A stretch of 64,000 bases of DNA from Pseudoclavibacter sp. RFBB5 (GTDB taxonomy: Bacteria > Actinomycetota > Actinomycetes > Actinomycetales > Microbacteriaceae), in contig NZ_PSTZ01000001.1 in assembly GCF_002931555.1 (NCBI RefSeq), forward strand, positions 248,001-312,000, in the 5' to 3' direction. Positions 17,148 to 25,654 of the stretch are shown here, piece after piece; positions within the stretch are counted from its first letter, which is position 1; each line of letters opens with the position of its first letter. The notes under the pieces are model-generated. The model was not told where the DNA came from. It worked only from the letters and a program-made list of their open reading frames with translations, and did no database searches. The position numbers and the translations under genes were made by a program.

Positions 17148-18824
17148 GTGCGCGGTAAGAACTTCTTCGACAACCTGGCCAGAAAGGTCGGCGGCAAGAC
17201 CCCGTCGACGACTGTGGGGCGCCGCGCGCAGCGTGCCCTCTTGGCCGAGCGCAGCATCCGCGAAGTCCTCGAACTGGCCGTGCGCGTCGGCGAGACGATG
17301 CTCGCCCTCGGTGCGTCGGCGACCGACGTGACCGACGCCATCCGCCGAACCACGAAGGCCTTCGGCGTCGACTGCCAGATCGACCTCACGTTCACGTCGA
17401 TTCTCGTGGTCCACGACGGCGTCAACGACGGGGCCGGCATCAGCCTGCTGCGCGTCGTCAACAGCCGCCTCCCCGACTACGACCGCCTCACCCGCGTCAT
17501 GGAGCTGTCGCGCGAGATCGCCGCCGACCCGAACGACATCGACGTCGCCGAGACGATCGACGACCCGGCCAAGCTCGAGGAGGCCCTCAACCAGCTCGAG
17601 TCGTTCCACCAGCGCCTCGACGAGATCCTCGTCGCCCCGCAGCGATTCCGCCGCTCCATGGTCACCCTCTGGCTTGCCCTCATGGCGGGAGGCGTGGGCT
17701 TCCTCCTCGGCGGCGGCCCCCTCGTGTGCCTCCTCTCAGCAGCGACGACGGTGGTCGTCGACCTCGTGCTGCAGGCCCTCGGCCGCTGGGGCCTGCCCGC
17801 CTTCTTCCTGCAGATCGCCGGCGCCGCCATCGCGACTGGCGTCGCCGTCGGCCTCCTCGCGGCGCTCCCCGTGCTCCCCGGCGAATTCGCCGCCCTCCCG
17901 CCCGCGCTCGTCGTCGCATCCGGCCTGGTCGTGCTGCTCGCCGGGATGTCGTTCGTCGGCGCCGCCGACGATGCCATCAACGGCTTCCCCATCACCGCCA
18001 TGGGGCGGCTCCTCGAAGTGGTGCTGCTCACGCTGGGCCTCATCGTCGGCATCGCCATCGTGCTCGACGTGGCCCGCGGCCTCGGCATCGACCTGCGCCT
18101 CGTCGAACGGTCCGTGCAGCCCTGGCCGTCCGCCGTGCAGGTCATCGGCGCCGCCATCGCGGCCGCCGCCTGGGCGCTCGCCTCCTACGCCACGATGCGC
18201 ACCGCGTTCGTCGTCATGATCTTCGGCGGCATCGCCTACCTCGGCTACGACGTGCTCGTCACCGCAGGCACGGAGCCGCTCGTCGCGACCGCCGTGCCCG
18301 CGCTGATCATCGGCATCCTGGGCGAAGGCCTCTCCCGCAAGCTGCACATCCCCGCCACCATCACAACGGTCTGCGGCACCGTGCCGCTGCTGCCAGGCCT
18401 CGCCATCTACCAGGGCATGCTCGACATCACCTCGAGCGACTCCTCCGACGACGGCGTGCTGCGGCTGGTGCAGGCAGGCTCCATCGGCATCGGCATCGCC
18501 GGCGGCGTCACCCTCGGCCGCTTCCTCGCCCGCCAGTTCAGGACCCGACGTCGCCGCCGCAACGCGACGCCGGAAGCGAAGGTCATGTCCAAGCGGCAGT
18601 TCCGCGGCACCGCAAGTGCCGGACCGGAGACACGCGCGCTGTACATGATCCCCGATGAGGTCGCCGTCGGCCTCGAGACCGGCATGCTGCGCATCGTCTC
18701 GGTCGACGAGGTCGTGGATGCAGGGCAGGCGGACGCCGAAGCCGCCGCGCCTCCCGAGCCTTCCGCCCGTCCGCATCCCAACGTCGCCCTCAAACGAGGC
18801 GACCTGAGCGCCCGCGGGGAATGA
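17148..18824 (+). CDS. Threonine/serine exporter (ThrE family)
   Basis: 558 aa integral membrane protein with both ThrE halves. The N-terminal ~160 residues are the soluble DUF1212 region (VGETMLALGASATDVTDAIR, a family signature) and include a polar helical part. About ten membrane helices follow (~170-470), ending in a basic cytoplasmic tail (FRTRRRRRNATPE) and a ~70-aa hydrophilic extension. Corynebacterium ThrE exports L-threonine and L-serine using the proton gradient; this protein is a little longer than that enzyme. The GTG follows a TAGACT box by 6 nt, implying a leaderless message. Confidence 0.87.
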   Translation: MRGKNFFDNLARKVGGKTPSTTVGRRAQRALLAERSIREVLELAVRVGETMLALGASATDVTDAIRRTTKAFGVDCQIDLTFTSILVVHDGVNDGAGISLLRVVNSRLPDYDRLTRVMELSREIAADPNDIDVAETIDDPAKLEEALNQLESFHQRLDEILVAPQRFRRSMVTLWLALMAGGVGFLLGGGPLVCLLSAATTVVVDLVLQALGRWGLPAFFLQIAGAAIATGVAVGLLAALPVLPGEFAALPPALVVASGLVVLLAGMSFVGAADDAINGFPITAMGRLLEVVLLTLGLIVGIAIVLDVARGLGIDLRLVERSVQPWPSAVQVIGAAIAAAAWALASYATMRTAFVVMIFGGIAYLGYDVLVTAGTEPLVATAVPALIIGILGEGLSRKLHIPATITTVCGTVPLLPGLAIYQGMLDITSSDSSDDGVLRLVQAGSIGIGIAGGVTLGRFLARQFRTRRRRRNATPEAKVMSKRQFRGTASAGPETRALYMIPDEVAVGLETGMLRIVSVDEVVDAGQADAEAAAPPEPSARPHPNVALKRGDLSARGE

Positions 18825-18923
18825 CTGTCGGAGGCGAGGCATAGAGTCTCCTCGGTCCCGCCGCGCTCCGAGAACCGGAGCAGGCGAGCGAACGACCTCC
18901 AAGCACAACCCGAAGGAGCACGA

Positions 18924-19964
18924 ATGACGACCGCGAAGGCATACGCCGCCCCCTCAGCAACCGAGCCGCTCGAGCCCACCACCATCGAGCGCCGCGCCGT
19001 CGGAGAGAACGACGTGCTCATCGACATCGCATACTCCGGCATCTGCCACTCCGACATCCACACGGTGCGCGGCGAATGGGGCAAGGTGCCGTACCCGCTC
19101 GCCCCCGGCCACGAGATCGTCGGAACCGTCGCCGAAGTCGGAAGCGGCGTCACCAAGCACAAGGTCGGCGACCGTGTCGGCGTCGGCTGCATGGTCAACT
19201 CCTGCCGCGAGTGCGACAACTGCAAGGCCGGCTCCGAGCAGTACTGCACCAACGGCAACGTCATGACGTACGGCGGCAAGGACCGCGACGGCAGCATCAC
19301 GCAGGGCGGCTACGCCACGAACGTGGTCGTCGACGCCGACTTCGTGCTCAGCGTTCCCGAGAGCATCCCCTACGAGAAGGCCGCGCCGCTGCTCTGCGCC
19401 GGCGTCACCACCTACTCGCCCCTCGCGCACTGGCAGGCGGGCCCAGGCAAGAAGGTCGCCGTCGTCGGCATGGGCGGCCTCGGCCACATGGCCGTGAAGA
19501 TCGCCGTCGCCATGGGCGCCGAGGTGACCGTGCTCTCGCAGACCCTCAGCAAGCAGGAAGACGGGCTGCGCTTCGGCGCCAAGCACTACTACGCGACGAG
19601 CGACGAGGCCACGTTCTCCGAGCTGCGGAACACGTTCGACCTCATCATCAACACGGTCAGCGCGAACCTCGACATCGACCAGTACCTGAACCTGCTGACG
19701 CTCGACGGCACCATGGTCTACGTCGGCGCACCAGCCCAGCCCATCCCCGTGACCGCCTTCACGCTGTTCAACAACCGCCGCTCCTTCGCGGGGTCGACGA
19801 TCGGCAGCATCCGCGAGACGCAGGAGATGCTCGACTTCTGCGCCGAGCACGACATCGCACCCGAGGTCGAGCTCATCGAAGCGGCCCAGATCAACGAGGC
19901 CTACGAGCGGGTCCTGAAGTCTGACGTCCGCTACCGCTTCGTGATCGACGCGACGACCTTCTAG
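18924..19964 (+). CDS. Zinc-dependent NAD(P) alcohol dehydrogenase (YahK/CAD type)
   Basis: 346 aa medium-chain dehydrogenase. Catalytic zinc ligands are the Cys/His of [15 protein letters not shown] and GHEIVGTV; the structural zinc is bound by the four Cys of [15 protein letters not shown]. The nucleotide-binding [13 protein letters not shown] is a GxGxxG Rossmann motif, and the subgroup of broad aldehyde reductases (YahK, cinnamyl-alcohol dehydrogenase) normally prefers NADPH. It likely interconverts aldehydes and primary alcohols in the cytoplasm. The gene is preceded by a GAAGGAG Shine-Dalgarno and a TAGAGT box about 80 nt upstream. It stands alone and is followed by repeats. Confidence 0.9.
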   Translation: MTTAKAYAAPSATEPLEPTTIERRAVGENDVLIDIAYSGICHSDIHTVRGEWGKVPYPLAPGHEIVGTVAEVGSGVTKHKVGDRVGVGCMVNSCRECDNCKAGSEQYCTNGNVMTYGGKDRDGSITQGGYATNVVVDADFVLSVPESIPYEKAAPLLCAGVTTYSPLAHWQAGPGKKVAVVGMGGLGHMAVKIAVAMGAEVTVLSQTLSKQEDGLRFGAKHYYATSDEATFSELRNTFDLIINTVSANLDIDQYLNLLTLDGTMVYVGAPAQPIPVTAFTLFNNRRSFAGSTIGSIRETQEMLDFCAEHDIAPEVELIEAAQINEAYERVLKSDVRYRFVIDATTF

Positions 19965-20054
19965 CGACGGCGCGGCCGACGCTCTCGGCCAGACTGAGGT
20001 CTCGGGCTGGAGAACTCGCCTCGTGATGGGAACCTTCCCGCAACGAAGTGAGTT

Positions 20055-20165
20055 CCCCAGCCCGAGTCTCGTTGGGGGAGTGCCGCGGGGTTTCGGGGTG
20101 GGTTGCACGCATGCAGATGCGCTGCAATCCATCCCGAGGCGCGGAACCCAGCCCGAGTCTCGTCG
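20055..20165. repeat. Imperfect palindromic repeat (family D, diverged copy)
   Basis: Intergenic inverted repeat in which GGGTTTCGGGGTGGGTTGCA pairs loosely with the downstream TGCAATCCATCCCGAGGC. Its right half closely resembles the palindrome at 52431-52490 (shared core ATCCCGA.GCG.GGAACCCA). Position between the convergent alcohol dehydrogenase and Gfo/Idh genes suggests a shared termination region as well as a dispersed repeat. Confidence 0.5.
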
Positions 20166-20217
20166 GCAGTCGGCAGTCGGCAGTCGGCAGCCGGGAGTCG
20201 GGAGTCGGCAGTCGGCA
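20161..20217. repeat. Heptanucleotide tandem repeat (AGTCGGC-type)
   Basis: About eight copies of a 7-bp unit AGTCGGC, with AGTCGGG and AGCCGGG variants, directly abutting the 3' end of the Gfo/Idh/MocA gene (stop at 20219). It is a simple-sequence tract and probably replication-slippage prone. Confidence 0.8.
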
Positions 20218-20218
20218 G

Positions 20219-21400
20219 CTACGCGCGGGCGGGGACGTCGTGCCAGCGGCCGTCTTCGATGGAGGCCTCTGCGGCCTCGACGATCTGCGCGGCGACGAGC
20301 CCATCGGCGACCGACGGCGCGACCTGCTTGCCGGTGACGACGCTCTCCAGGAAGCGGGCGGCCTCGATGGTCTTGAGGTCGTCGAAGCCCATGCCGGTTC
20401 CGCCGCCCGGCTGGAAGCGGTGGAACTCGCCGTGGCCGGGGGACATGTAGACGGTCGTGTAGCCGTAGGGGTTCGACGAGTCGAGGCAGACCTCGAGCTC
20501 GTTGAGGCGCTGGAAGTCCCACCGCAGCGAACCGTTCGTGCCGTAGACCTCGAGGGCGTACTCGGCGCGGGGCCCGCGCATGATGCGGCTGGAGTCCATG
20601 ATGCCGATGGCGCCGTTGTCGAAGCGCATGAGCAGTGCCGCGTAGTCCTCGTTCTCGACGGGCTTCAGCTCGCCCGTACCCGGCGCCGAACGGTCGACGA
20701 TGCCCGTGCCCGGTGCGGGGCGCTCGGTGATGAACGTCTCCGCCGTCGCCGAGACGCTGCCGATGCGGCCGACGACGTGCTGGGCGAGGTCGAGGCCGTG
20801 CGAGAGGAGGTCTCCGAGCACGCCAGAGCCGGCGCGTTCGCGTTCGAACCGCCACGTGAGCGGCGCGAGGGCGTCGGATGAGTAGTCGGCGAGGAGCGCG
20901 CCGCGCACGTTCGTGACCCGGCCGATCGCGCCCTCTTCGATGAGCTGCTTCATGTGCGCGATCGCGGGCGCGTTGCGGTAGTTGAACCCGACGGCGGTGA
21001 CGATGCCGGCTGCATCCACTGCGGATGCGATGCGCCGCGAGTCGGACGCGTAGCGCCCCATGGGCTTCTCGATCCAGAACGGCTTGCCTGCTTCGGCGGC
21101 CGCGATCGCCATCTCGGCGTGGAGGAAGTTGGGCGAGCAGATCGAGACGACGTCGACCTCGGGGTCGGCGAGCACCTCGTGGTAGTCGGCGACGGTGCGC
21201 TCGAAGCCGAGGCGCTCCTCGGCCTGCGCGCGCGCCTCTGGCACGGGGTCGGCGGCGACGACGAGGCGCGTCTTGATGCCGAGCTCTGGGAAGTGGTCTG
21301 GCACGGCGCGGTAGGCGCGCGAGTGGAGGCGGCCCATCCAGCCGACGCTGATGAGGCCGACCCCGATGGTGCGGGGGCTGGTGGCGGTCTGGTCTGTCAT
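20219..21400 (-). CDS. Gfo/Idh/MocA-family oxidoreductase
   Basis: 393 aa, full length for the family. N-terminal Rossmann fold: VGLISVGWMGRLHSRAY gives the nucleotide-binding loop, SICSPNFLHAEMA and the catalytic-lysine motif WIEKPMG follow. The C-terminal substrate domain includes VGFNYRNAPAI and AGSGVLGDLLSHGLDLAQH. It would oxidise a sugar or cyclitol with NAD(P) in the cytoplasm. It is similar in design to the truncated gene at the left edge but is not a close duplicate. AAAGGAG lies 5 nt before the ATG. No transporter or kinase gene is adjacent, so the substrate cannot be inferred. Confidence 0.9.
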   Translation of the reverse strand: MTDQTATSPRTIGVGLISVGWMGRLHSRAYRAVPDHFPELGIKTRLVVAADPVPEARAQAEERLGFERTVADYHEVLADPEVDVVSICSPNFLHAEMAIAAAEAGKPFWIEKPMGRYASDSRRIASAVDAAGIVTAVGFNYRNAPAIAHMKQLIEEGAIGRVTNVRGALLADYSSDALAPLTWRFERERAGSGVLGDLLSHGLDLAQHVVGRIGSVSATAETFITERPAPGTGIVDRSAPGTGELKPVENEDYAALLMRFDNGAIGIMDSSRIMRGPRAEYALEVYGTNGSLRWDFQRLNELEVCLDSSNPYGYTTVYMSPGHGEFHRFQPGGGTGMGFDDLKTIEAARFLESVVTGKQVAPSVADGLVAAQIVEAAEASIEDGRWHDVPARA

Positions 21401-21567
21401 GGGAACTCCTTTGTCCAGGTTGGAGCTGTCATATGTTCGGACAACGAGACATTTCTACTCCGTTCGCTCCCGTCGTAGCTCTGCGTAACCTTGCGTTACC
21501 TGAAGGCGCCCAGTTTCGGCGCACGCACGGCCGTCATGCTGGGTCGATGGTTTTCGCCGAGGGACAG

Positions 21568-24123
21568 ATGTCAGCTGGGGCACCGGATCGAGTGGTCGTG
21601 CGGGGCGCGCGCGAGCACAACCTTCGCGGCGTGAACGTGGACATCCCGAGGAACGCGCTCGTCGCATTCACGGGCGTCTCCGGTTCGGGGAAGAGCTCGC
21701 TCGCCTTCGGCACGCTGTACGCGGAGGCGCAGCGCCGCTACTTCGAATCGGTCGCTCCGTACGCGCGCCGCCTGATGAACCAGGTCTCCCCACCCGACGT
21801 CGACTCGGTCGAGGGCCTGCCGCCGGCGGTCGCGCTCCCGCAGCAGCGGGGCGGTGGCAGTGCGCGCTCGACGGTCGGCAGCACCTCCACGATCGCGAAC
21901 GTCGTGCGGATGCTCTTCTCGAGGGTGGGGGAGTACCCGGCCGGCGCGCCCATGCTGCTCGCGGAGGACTTCTCGGCGAACACTGTGCAGGGTGCCTGCC
22001 CGAACTGTCACGGCCTCGGCCGTGTCTACGAGGTGCCGGAATCGCTCATGGTCCCAGATGCGTCGCTCAGCATCCGCGATGGGGCGATCGCCGCCTGGCC
22101 GACGGCCTGGCACGGCAAGCAGCTGCGCGACAGCCTCGTCTCGCTCGGCTACGACATCGAAATCCCGTGGCGCGAGGTGCCCGCCCAGCAGCGGTCGTGG
22201 CTGCTGCACACGACCGAGAAGCCGCAGGTGCCGGTGTTCACGGGCAGGTCGCCGGCGCAGGTGCGCGCGGCTGTCGCGGCGGGAGACGAGCCCTCCTATA
22301 TGAGCACGTTCGTCGGCGTGAAGCGGTACGTGCTCGACACGTTCGCGAACTCGAAGAGCGAGCGGATGCGCGAGAAGGCCGCCGCGTTCATGGAGAGCGT
22401 GATCTGCCCAGACTGTCGCGGAACGAGGCTGAAGCCGGATGCGCTCGCAGTGACGTTCGAGGGACGCGACATCACGCAGATCGCGGCGATGCCGCTTCGT
22501 GAGCTGGCCGCACTCATGAAGCAGGTGCTTGGCCCCGAGTGGGAGCGCTCGCGGGGAGCAGCGCTGGCGCCCGAGCAGGTGCTCGCCGCCCGACGCCTGG
22601 CGGGCGAGCTCTGCGCTCGCCTCGCGCCGCTCTCGGACCTCGGGCTCGGCTACCTCTCCCTCGACCGGCAGACCGGCACGCTGTCCGGCGGCGAGCTCCA
22701 GCGGCTGCGCCTCGCCAACCAGCTCCTCGCCGGCCTCTTCGGCGTCGTGTTCGTGCTCGACGAGCCCTCGGCAGGCCTGCACCCCGCGGACACCGAGGCG
22801 CTGCTGGGGATCCTTCGGGGCCTCCGGGACCGCGGCAACACCGTCTTCTACGTCGAGCATTCGCTCGACGTCATCCGCGAGGCCGACTGGATCGTCGACA
22901 TCGGCCCGGGGGCCGGCGCTACCGGCGGCCGCATCGTCTACTCCGGGGGCCTCGACGGCCTGCGCGGCGCCGAGGAATCGGTGACGCGTCGCTACCTGTT
23001 CGACGGCCCCGACTCTCCCAGGCCGACGATCCGCGCGCCGCGGCCCCGCGACCAGCGCGTCGCCCTCGACGAGGTCGTGCGCAACAACATCCGCGGCCTC
23101 TCGGTGGAGTTCCCGCTCGGCTGCCTGACCGCGGTCACCGGTGTCTCGGGGTCGGGCAAGACGACGCTCGTCAACCAGGCGCTCCCCGACCTGCTGCGCG
23201 CGAGTCTCGCCAGCGAGGTCGGCGAGACGACCGCCACGGACGAGCCGGACCGCAACGACCCGATGCTCGCGGTGGAAGCAGCGGCGACACAGGGTCGGGC
23301 CGTCGGGCCAGCCAACCGACTCAAGCGGATCGTGCAGGTCAGCCAGGCGCCCATCGGCCGCACCTCGCGCTCGAACGTCGCGACGTACACGGGGCTGTTC
23401 GACCGCATCCGCTCGCTGTTCGCGTCGACGGATGAGGCGAAGCGGCGCCGCTACAGCGCCAGCCGTTTCTCGTTCAATCTGCCAAGCGGCAGGTGCCCGA
23501 CCTGCAAGGGTGAGGGCACGATGGAGGTCGAGCTGCTCTTCCTGCCCACGGTGCAGGCGCCCTGCTCGACCTGCGGCGGCAGGCGCTACAACGCCGAGAC
23601 GCTGGAGGTCGAGTTCGAGGGCTCCTCGATCGCCGACGTGCTCGACCTGAGCGTCACCGCGGCGCGAGAGAAGTTCGCCGGTCGCGCCGACGTGCTCCAG
23701 CACCTGGACGCGCTCGCGGATGTGGGCCTCGGCTACGTCTCGCTCGGCCAGCCCGCGCCCGAGCTGTCGGGAGGGGAGGCGCAGCGGGTGAAGCTCGCCT
23801 CGGAGCTGCGCCGCGCGCAGCAGGGGGACACGCTCTACCTGCTCGACGAGCCGACATCCGGGCTCCACCCCGCCGACTCCGATCGCCTGCTCGGGCACCT
23901 GCACGACCTCGTCGACCTGGGGAACACCGTCGTCATGGTCGAGCACGACATGCGCGTCGTCGCGGGGGCCGACTGGGTCGTCGACATGGGGCCGGGCGCG
24001 GGGGATGAGGGCGGCGAGATCGTCGCGCAGGGCACCCCGCAAGAGGTCGCCGCGGTCGAGGGCAGCGCGACGTCCGCGTACCTGAAGGCGGCGGTGGATC
24101 GGCTCGCGGCGACTGGGGTGTGA
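21568..24123 (+). CDS. UvrA-like ABC-ATPase (UvrA2/drug-resistance subgroup)
   Basis: 851 aa, about 100 residues shorter than housekeeping UvrA (~950). Two ABC modules are present: Walker A GVSGSGKSS at ~35 and GVSGSGKTT at ~525; signatures LSGGELQRL and LSGGEAQRV; Walker B VVFVLDEPSAGLHP and YLLDEPTSGLHP. Zinc CxxC pairs (CPNCHG, CPDCRG, CPTCKG, CSTCGG) are intact. Class II UvrA and the DrrC-type proteins bind DNA and are linked to resistance against DNA-binding drugs. I infer this subgroup from length; no uvrB/uvrC is nearby. The ATG at 21568 is preferred because GAGGGA precedes it at proper spacing. Confidence 0.88.
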   Translation: MSAGAPDRVVVRGAREHNLRGVNVDIPRNALVAFTGVSGSGKSSLAFGTLYAEAQRRYFESVAPYARRLMNQVSPPDVDSVEGLPPAVALPQQRGGGSARSTVGSTSTIANVVRMLFSRVGEYPAGAPMLLAEDFSANTVQGACPNCHGLGRVYEVPESLMVPDASLSIRDGAIAAWPTAWHGKQLRDSLVSLGYDIEIPWREVPAQQRSWLLHTTEKPQVPVFTGRSPAQVRAAVAAGDEPSYMSTFVGVKRYVLDTFANSKSERMREKAAAFMESVICPDCRGTRLKPDALAVTFEGRDITQIAAMPLRELAALMKQVLGPEWERSRGAALAPEQVLAARRLAGELCARLAPLSDLGLGYLSLDRQTGTLSGGELQRLRLANQLLAGLFGVVFVLDEPSAGLHPADTEALLGILRGLRDRGNTVFYVEHSLDVIREADWIVDIGPGAGATGGRIVYSGGLDGLRGAEESVTRRYLFDGPDSPRPTIRAPRPRDQRVALDEVVRNNIRGLSVEFPLGCLTAVTGVSGSGKTTLVNQALPDLLRASLASEVGETTATDEPDRNDPMLAVEAAATQGRAVGPANRLKRIVQVSQAPIGRTSRSNVATYTGLFDRIRSLFASTDEAKRRRYSASRFSFNLPSGRCPTCKGEGTMEVELLFLPTVQAPCSTCGGRRYNAETLEVEFEGSSIADVLDLSVTAAREKFAGRADVLQHLDALADVGLGYVSLGQPAPELSGGEAQRVKLASELRRAQQGDTLYLLDEPTSGLHPADSDRLLGHLHDLVDLGNTVVMVEHDMRVVAGADWVVDMGPGAGDEGGEIVAQGTPQEVAAVEGSATSAYLKAAVDRLAATGV

Positions 24124-24204
24124 GGGCGACGGATGCGCGGGCGAGGCTCTGCTGGCGAGCGTGAGGGATTCGGCCGACCGGCGCATCCTGTCGTCACGAG
24201 GGTC

Positions 24205-24405
24205 TCAGCGCCCGCGCGGGGCTGAACCGTCCGCACCGCCGGCCTCTGGCGTCAGCTCCGCGTCGAGGTTGCGCACCTCCGTCTTGAGGATGCGCATCGA
24301 CTGACCGACGCTCTTCGCGAGGGCCGGCAGCTTCGAGGCGCCGAAGATGAGCACGATGATGGCGAGCACGGCGATGCCATGCCAGCCCGTGAGGTTCGCG
24401 AGCAT
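24205..24405 (-). CDS. tatA: Twin-arginine translocase subunit TatA
   Basis: 66 aa. A single N-terminal membrane helix (GWHGIAVLAIIVLIFGASKL) is followed by the amphipathic helix after the FGASKLP hinge and a short acidic tail, the standard TatA/E layout. TatA oligomers form the passage for folded proteins with twin-arginine signals. AGGAAGG precedes the ATG. The gene upstream on the same strand (77-nt gap) encodes a protein with a twin-arginine lipoprotein signal, so this TatA may be dedicated to or co-expressed with its cargo. No tatB or tatC is in the window. Confidence 0.9.
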   Translation of the reverse strand: MLANLTGWHGIAVLAIIVLIFGASKLPALAKSVGQSMRILKTEVRNLDAELTPEAGGADGSAPRGR

Positions 24406-24482
24406 GATGGTCGCCTTCCTTTCTGTGGGTCTGTCGGGGTCGCGGGCGCTTGAAGTGCTCCGCCAGATGGGATGCGCGGGGC

Positions 24483-25484
24483 TCAGCTGCCGGGGCCTCC
24501 AGAGTTTCCGGGGCCGCCGGAACCGCCAGGCCCACCTGCGCCCCCGCCGCCTGACGGCGCGGCTCCCGCGGTCGGGGCGGTCGCGGTGTCGACGCGCACG
24601 GTGAGTGCGACGTTGTAACCGCTTGTCGCATCGCCCGTGACCGTCGCGAGCTGCAGCGCACCGCCGTCGTCGCCGAACACGTTGTCGGAGTCGAGGCTGA
24701 CCTGCGCCAGGTTGGACGCGGATCCCTCGTAGCCGGCGAGCGCGTAGACGGCGCTCGAGGCGTACTCGGGCAGGGCGACCTGCGAGGTCGAGATGGCGTT
24801 CGTCGACTCGGTGATGTCGTCGATCGTGGGGTACACCTCGAAGTGGATGTGCGGCCATCGCCCCGTGTAGCAGGCGGGGAAGATCGAGGTGAAGGTGACG
24901 CTGCCAGAACCGTCGGCGACCTGCACGCCGCGCAGGAACGTCTCGTTCTCGATACCCTCCGAGTACATGGAGTAGCCGCCGGTCGCGTCGCAGTGCCAGA
25001 CGTACACGGCGACGTCCTCGAAGGGCCGGTCGCCGTTCGCCATGTCGAGCACCGTCAGGGTGAGGGTCATGGGCACGCCGGCCGCGGCCATGGTGCTGCC
25101 GATGCTCGTGCGGATGTCGCTGCGCACGACCCCGGACTGCTCGAGCACGTCGGCTCCGTTCGAGCCATCGCCGGGGTAGGGGCCGGCCGTCTCGTCGGGG
25201 ATCTCGCTCGCTGGCAGGGAGCCTGCCGTCGCTGTGGCGCTCGCGGATGGGGTGGCGCTGGCGGTGGCCGTGCTCGAGGCGCCTGATCTCGTCGGCGCGC
25301 AGGCGGCGAGTGCGACCGTCCCGACTCCGACGCCGAAGACGCTGAGCAGTCCCCGCCGCGACATGAGCGTGCCGAGGTCGAACGCGACGCCCTGGTCGAC
25401 GACCTCCTCGTCTGCGCGGTCGAGGAGCCTGCCTTCGTAGGCGGGGCCGTCCGGCGTGAGGTCGGGCTCGGGGATCTTGATCAT
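24483..25484 (-). CDS. Tat-exported lipoprotein, intradiol dioxygenase-like
   Basis: 333 aa. A twin-arginine segment (SRRGLLSVFGVGVG, around residues 42-55) leads to lipobox LAAC, so the protein should be exported folded and lipid-anchored. A Ser/Thr/Ala linker precedes an intradiol ring-cleavage dioxygenase domain (~95-290). Two Tyr and two His iron ligands are plausible in CDATGGYSMYS and CYTGRWPHIHFEV, and ETAGPYPGDGSNG is the typical opening. The extreme C-terminus is a Gly/Ser/Pro run. Cytoplasmic relatives cleave catechol or protocatechuate; the extracytoplasmic lipoprotein form has unknown substrate. AGGAGAG precedes the ATG. Confidence 0.82.
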   Translation of the reverse strand: MIKIPEPDLTPDGPAYEGRLLDRADEEVVDQGVAFDLGTLMSRRGLLSVFGVGVGTVALAACAPTRSGASSTATASATPSASATATAGSLPASEIPDETAGPYPGDGSNGADVLEQSGVVRSDIRTSIGSTMAAAGVPMTLTLTVLDMANGDRPFEDVAVYVWHCDATGGYSMYSEGIENETFLRGVQVADGSGSVTFTSIFPACYTGRWPHIHFEVYPTIDDITESTNAISTSQVALPEYASSAVYALAGYEGSASNLAQVSLDSDNVFGDDGGALQLATVTGDATSGYNVALTVRVDTATAPTAGAAPSGGGGAGGPGGSGGPGNSGGPGS

Positions 25485-25546
25485 GGTGGCTCTCCTGGTC
25501 TGTTTCACGGAACTTCGGACAGCCTCGGTTGCTCCTCAGGCAGGGG

Positions 25547-25579
25547 GCTATGGCGCAGCTATGTCTGAGCTATGGCGGA
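25547..25579 (+). promoter_or_regulatory. Three 11-bp-spaced direct repeats upstream of the PaaK-like operon
   Basis: GCTATG recurs at 25547, 25558 and 25569, exactly one helical turn (11 bp) apart, within units GGCTATGGCGC, AGCTATGTCTG and AGCTATGGCGG. A fourth GCTATG lies at 25613. Tandem heptamers with 11-bp period are the binding-site form of SARP/OmpR-type activators. They lie in the divergent region between the Tat dioxygenase gene and the PaaK-like operon. Which promoter they serve is not resolved. Confidence 0.45.
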
Positions 25580-25654
25580 GATCCCAGGCCGAATGTCCGT
25601 GGCTCGTGCTTAGCTATGCGCACACTTCAGGGAAGACGTGAACGGGGGAGCGAC

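Noticed and set aside
21568-24123. Housekeeping uvrA
   Set aside because: About 100 residues too short and not near uvrB or uvrC; the UvrA2/drug-resistance subgroup fits better.
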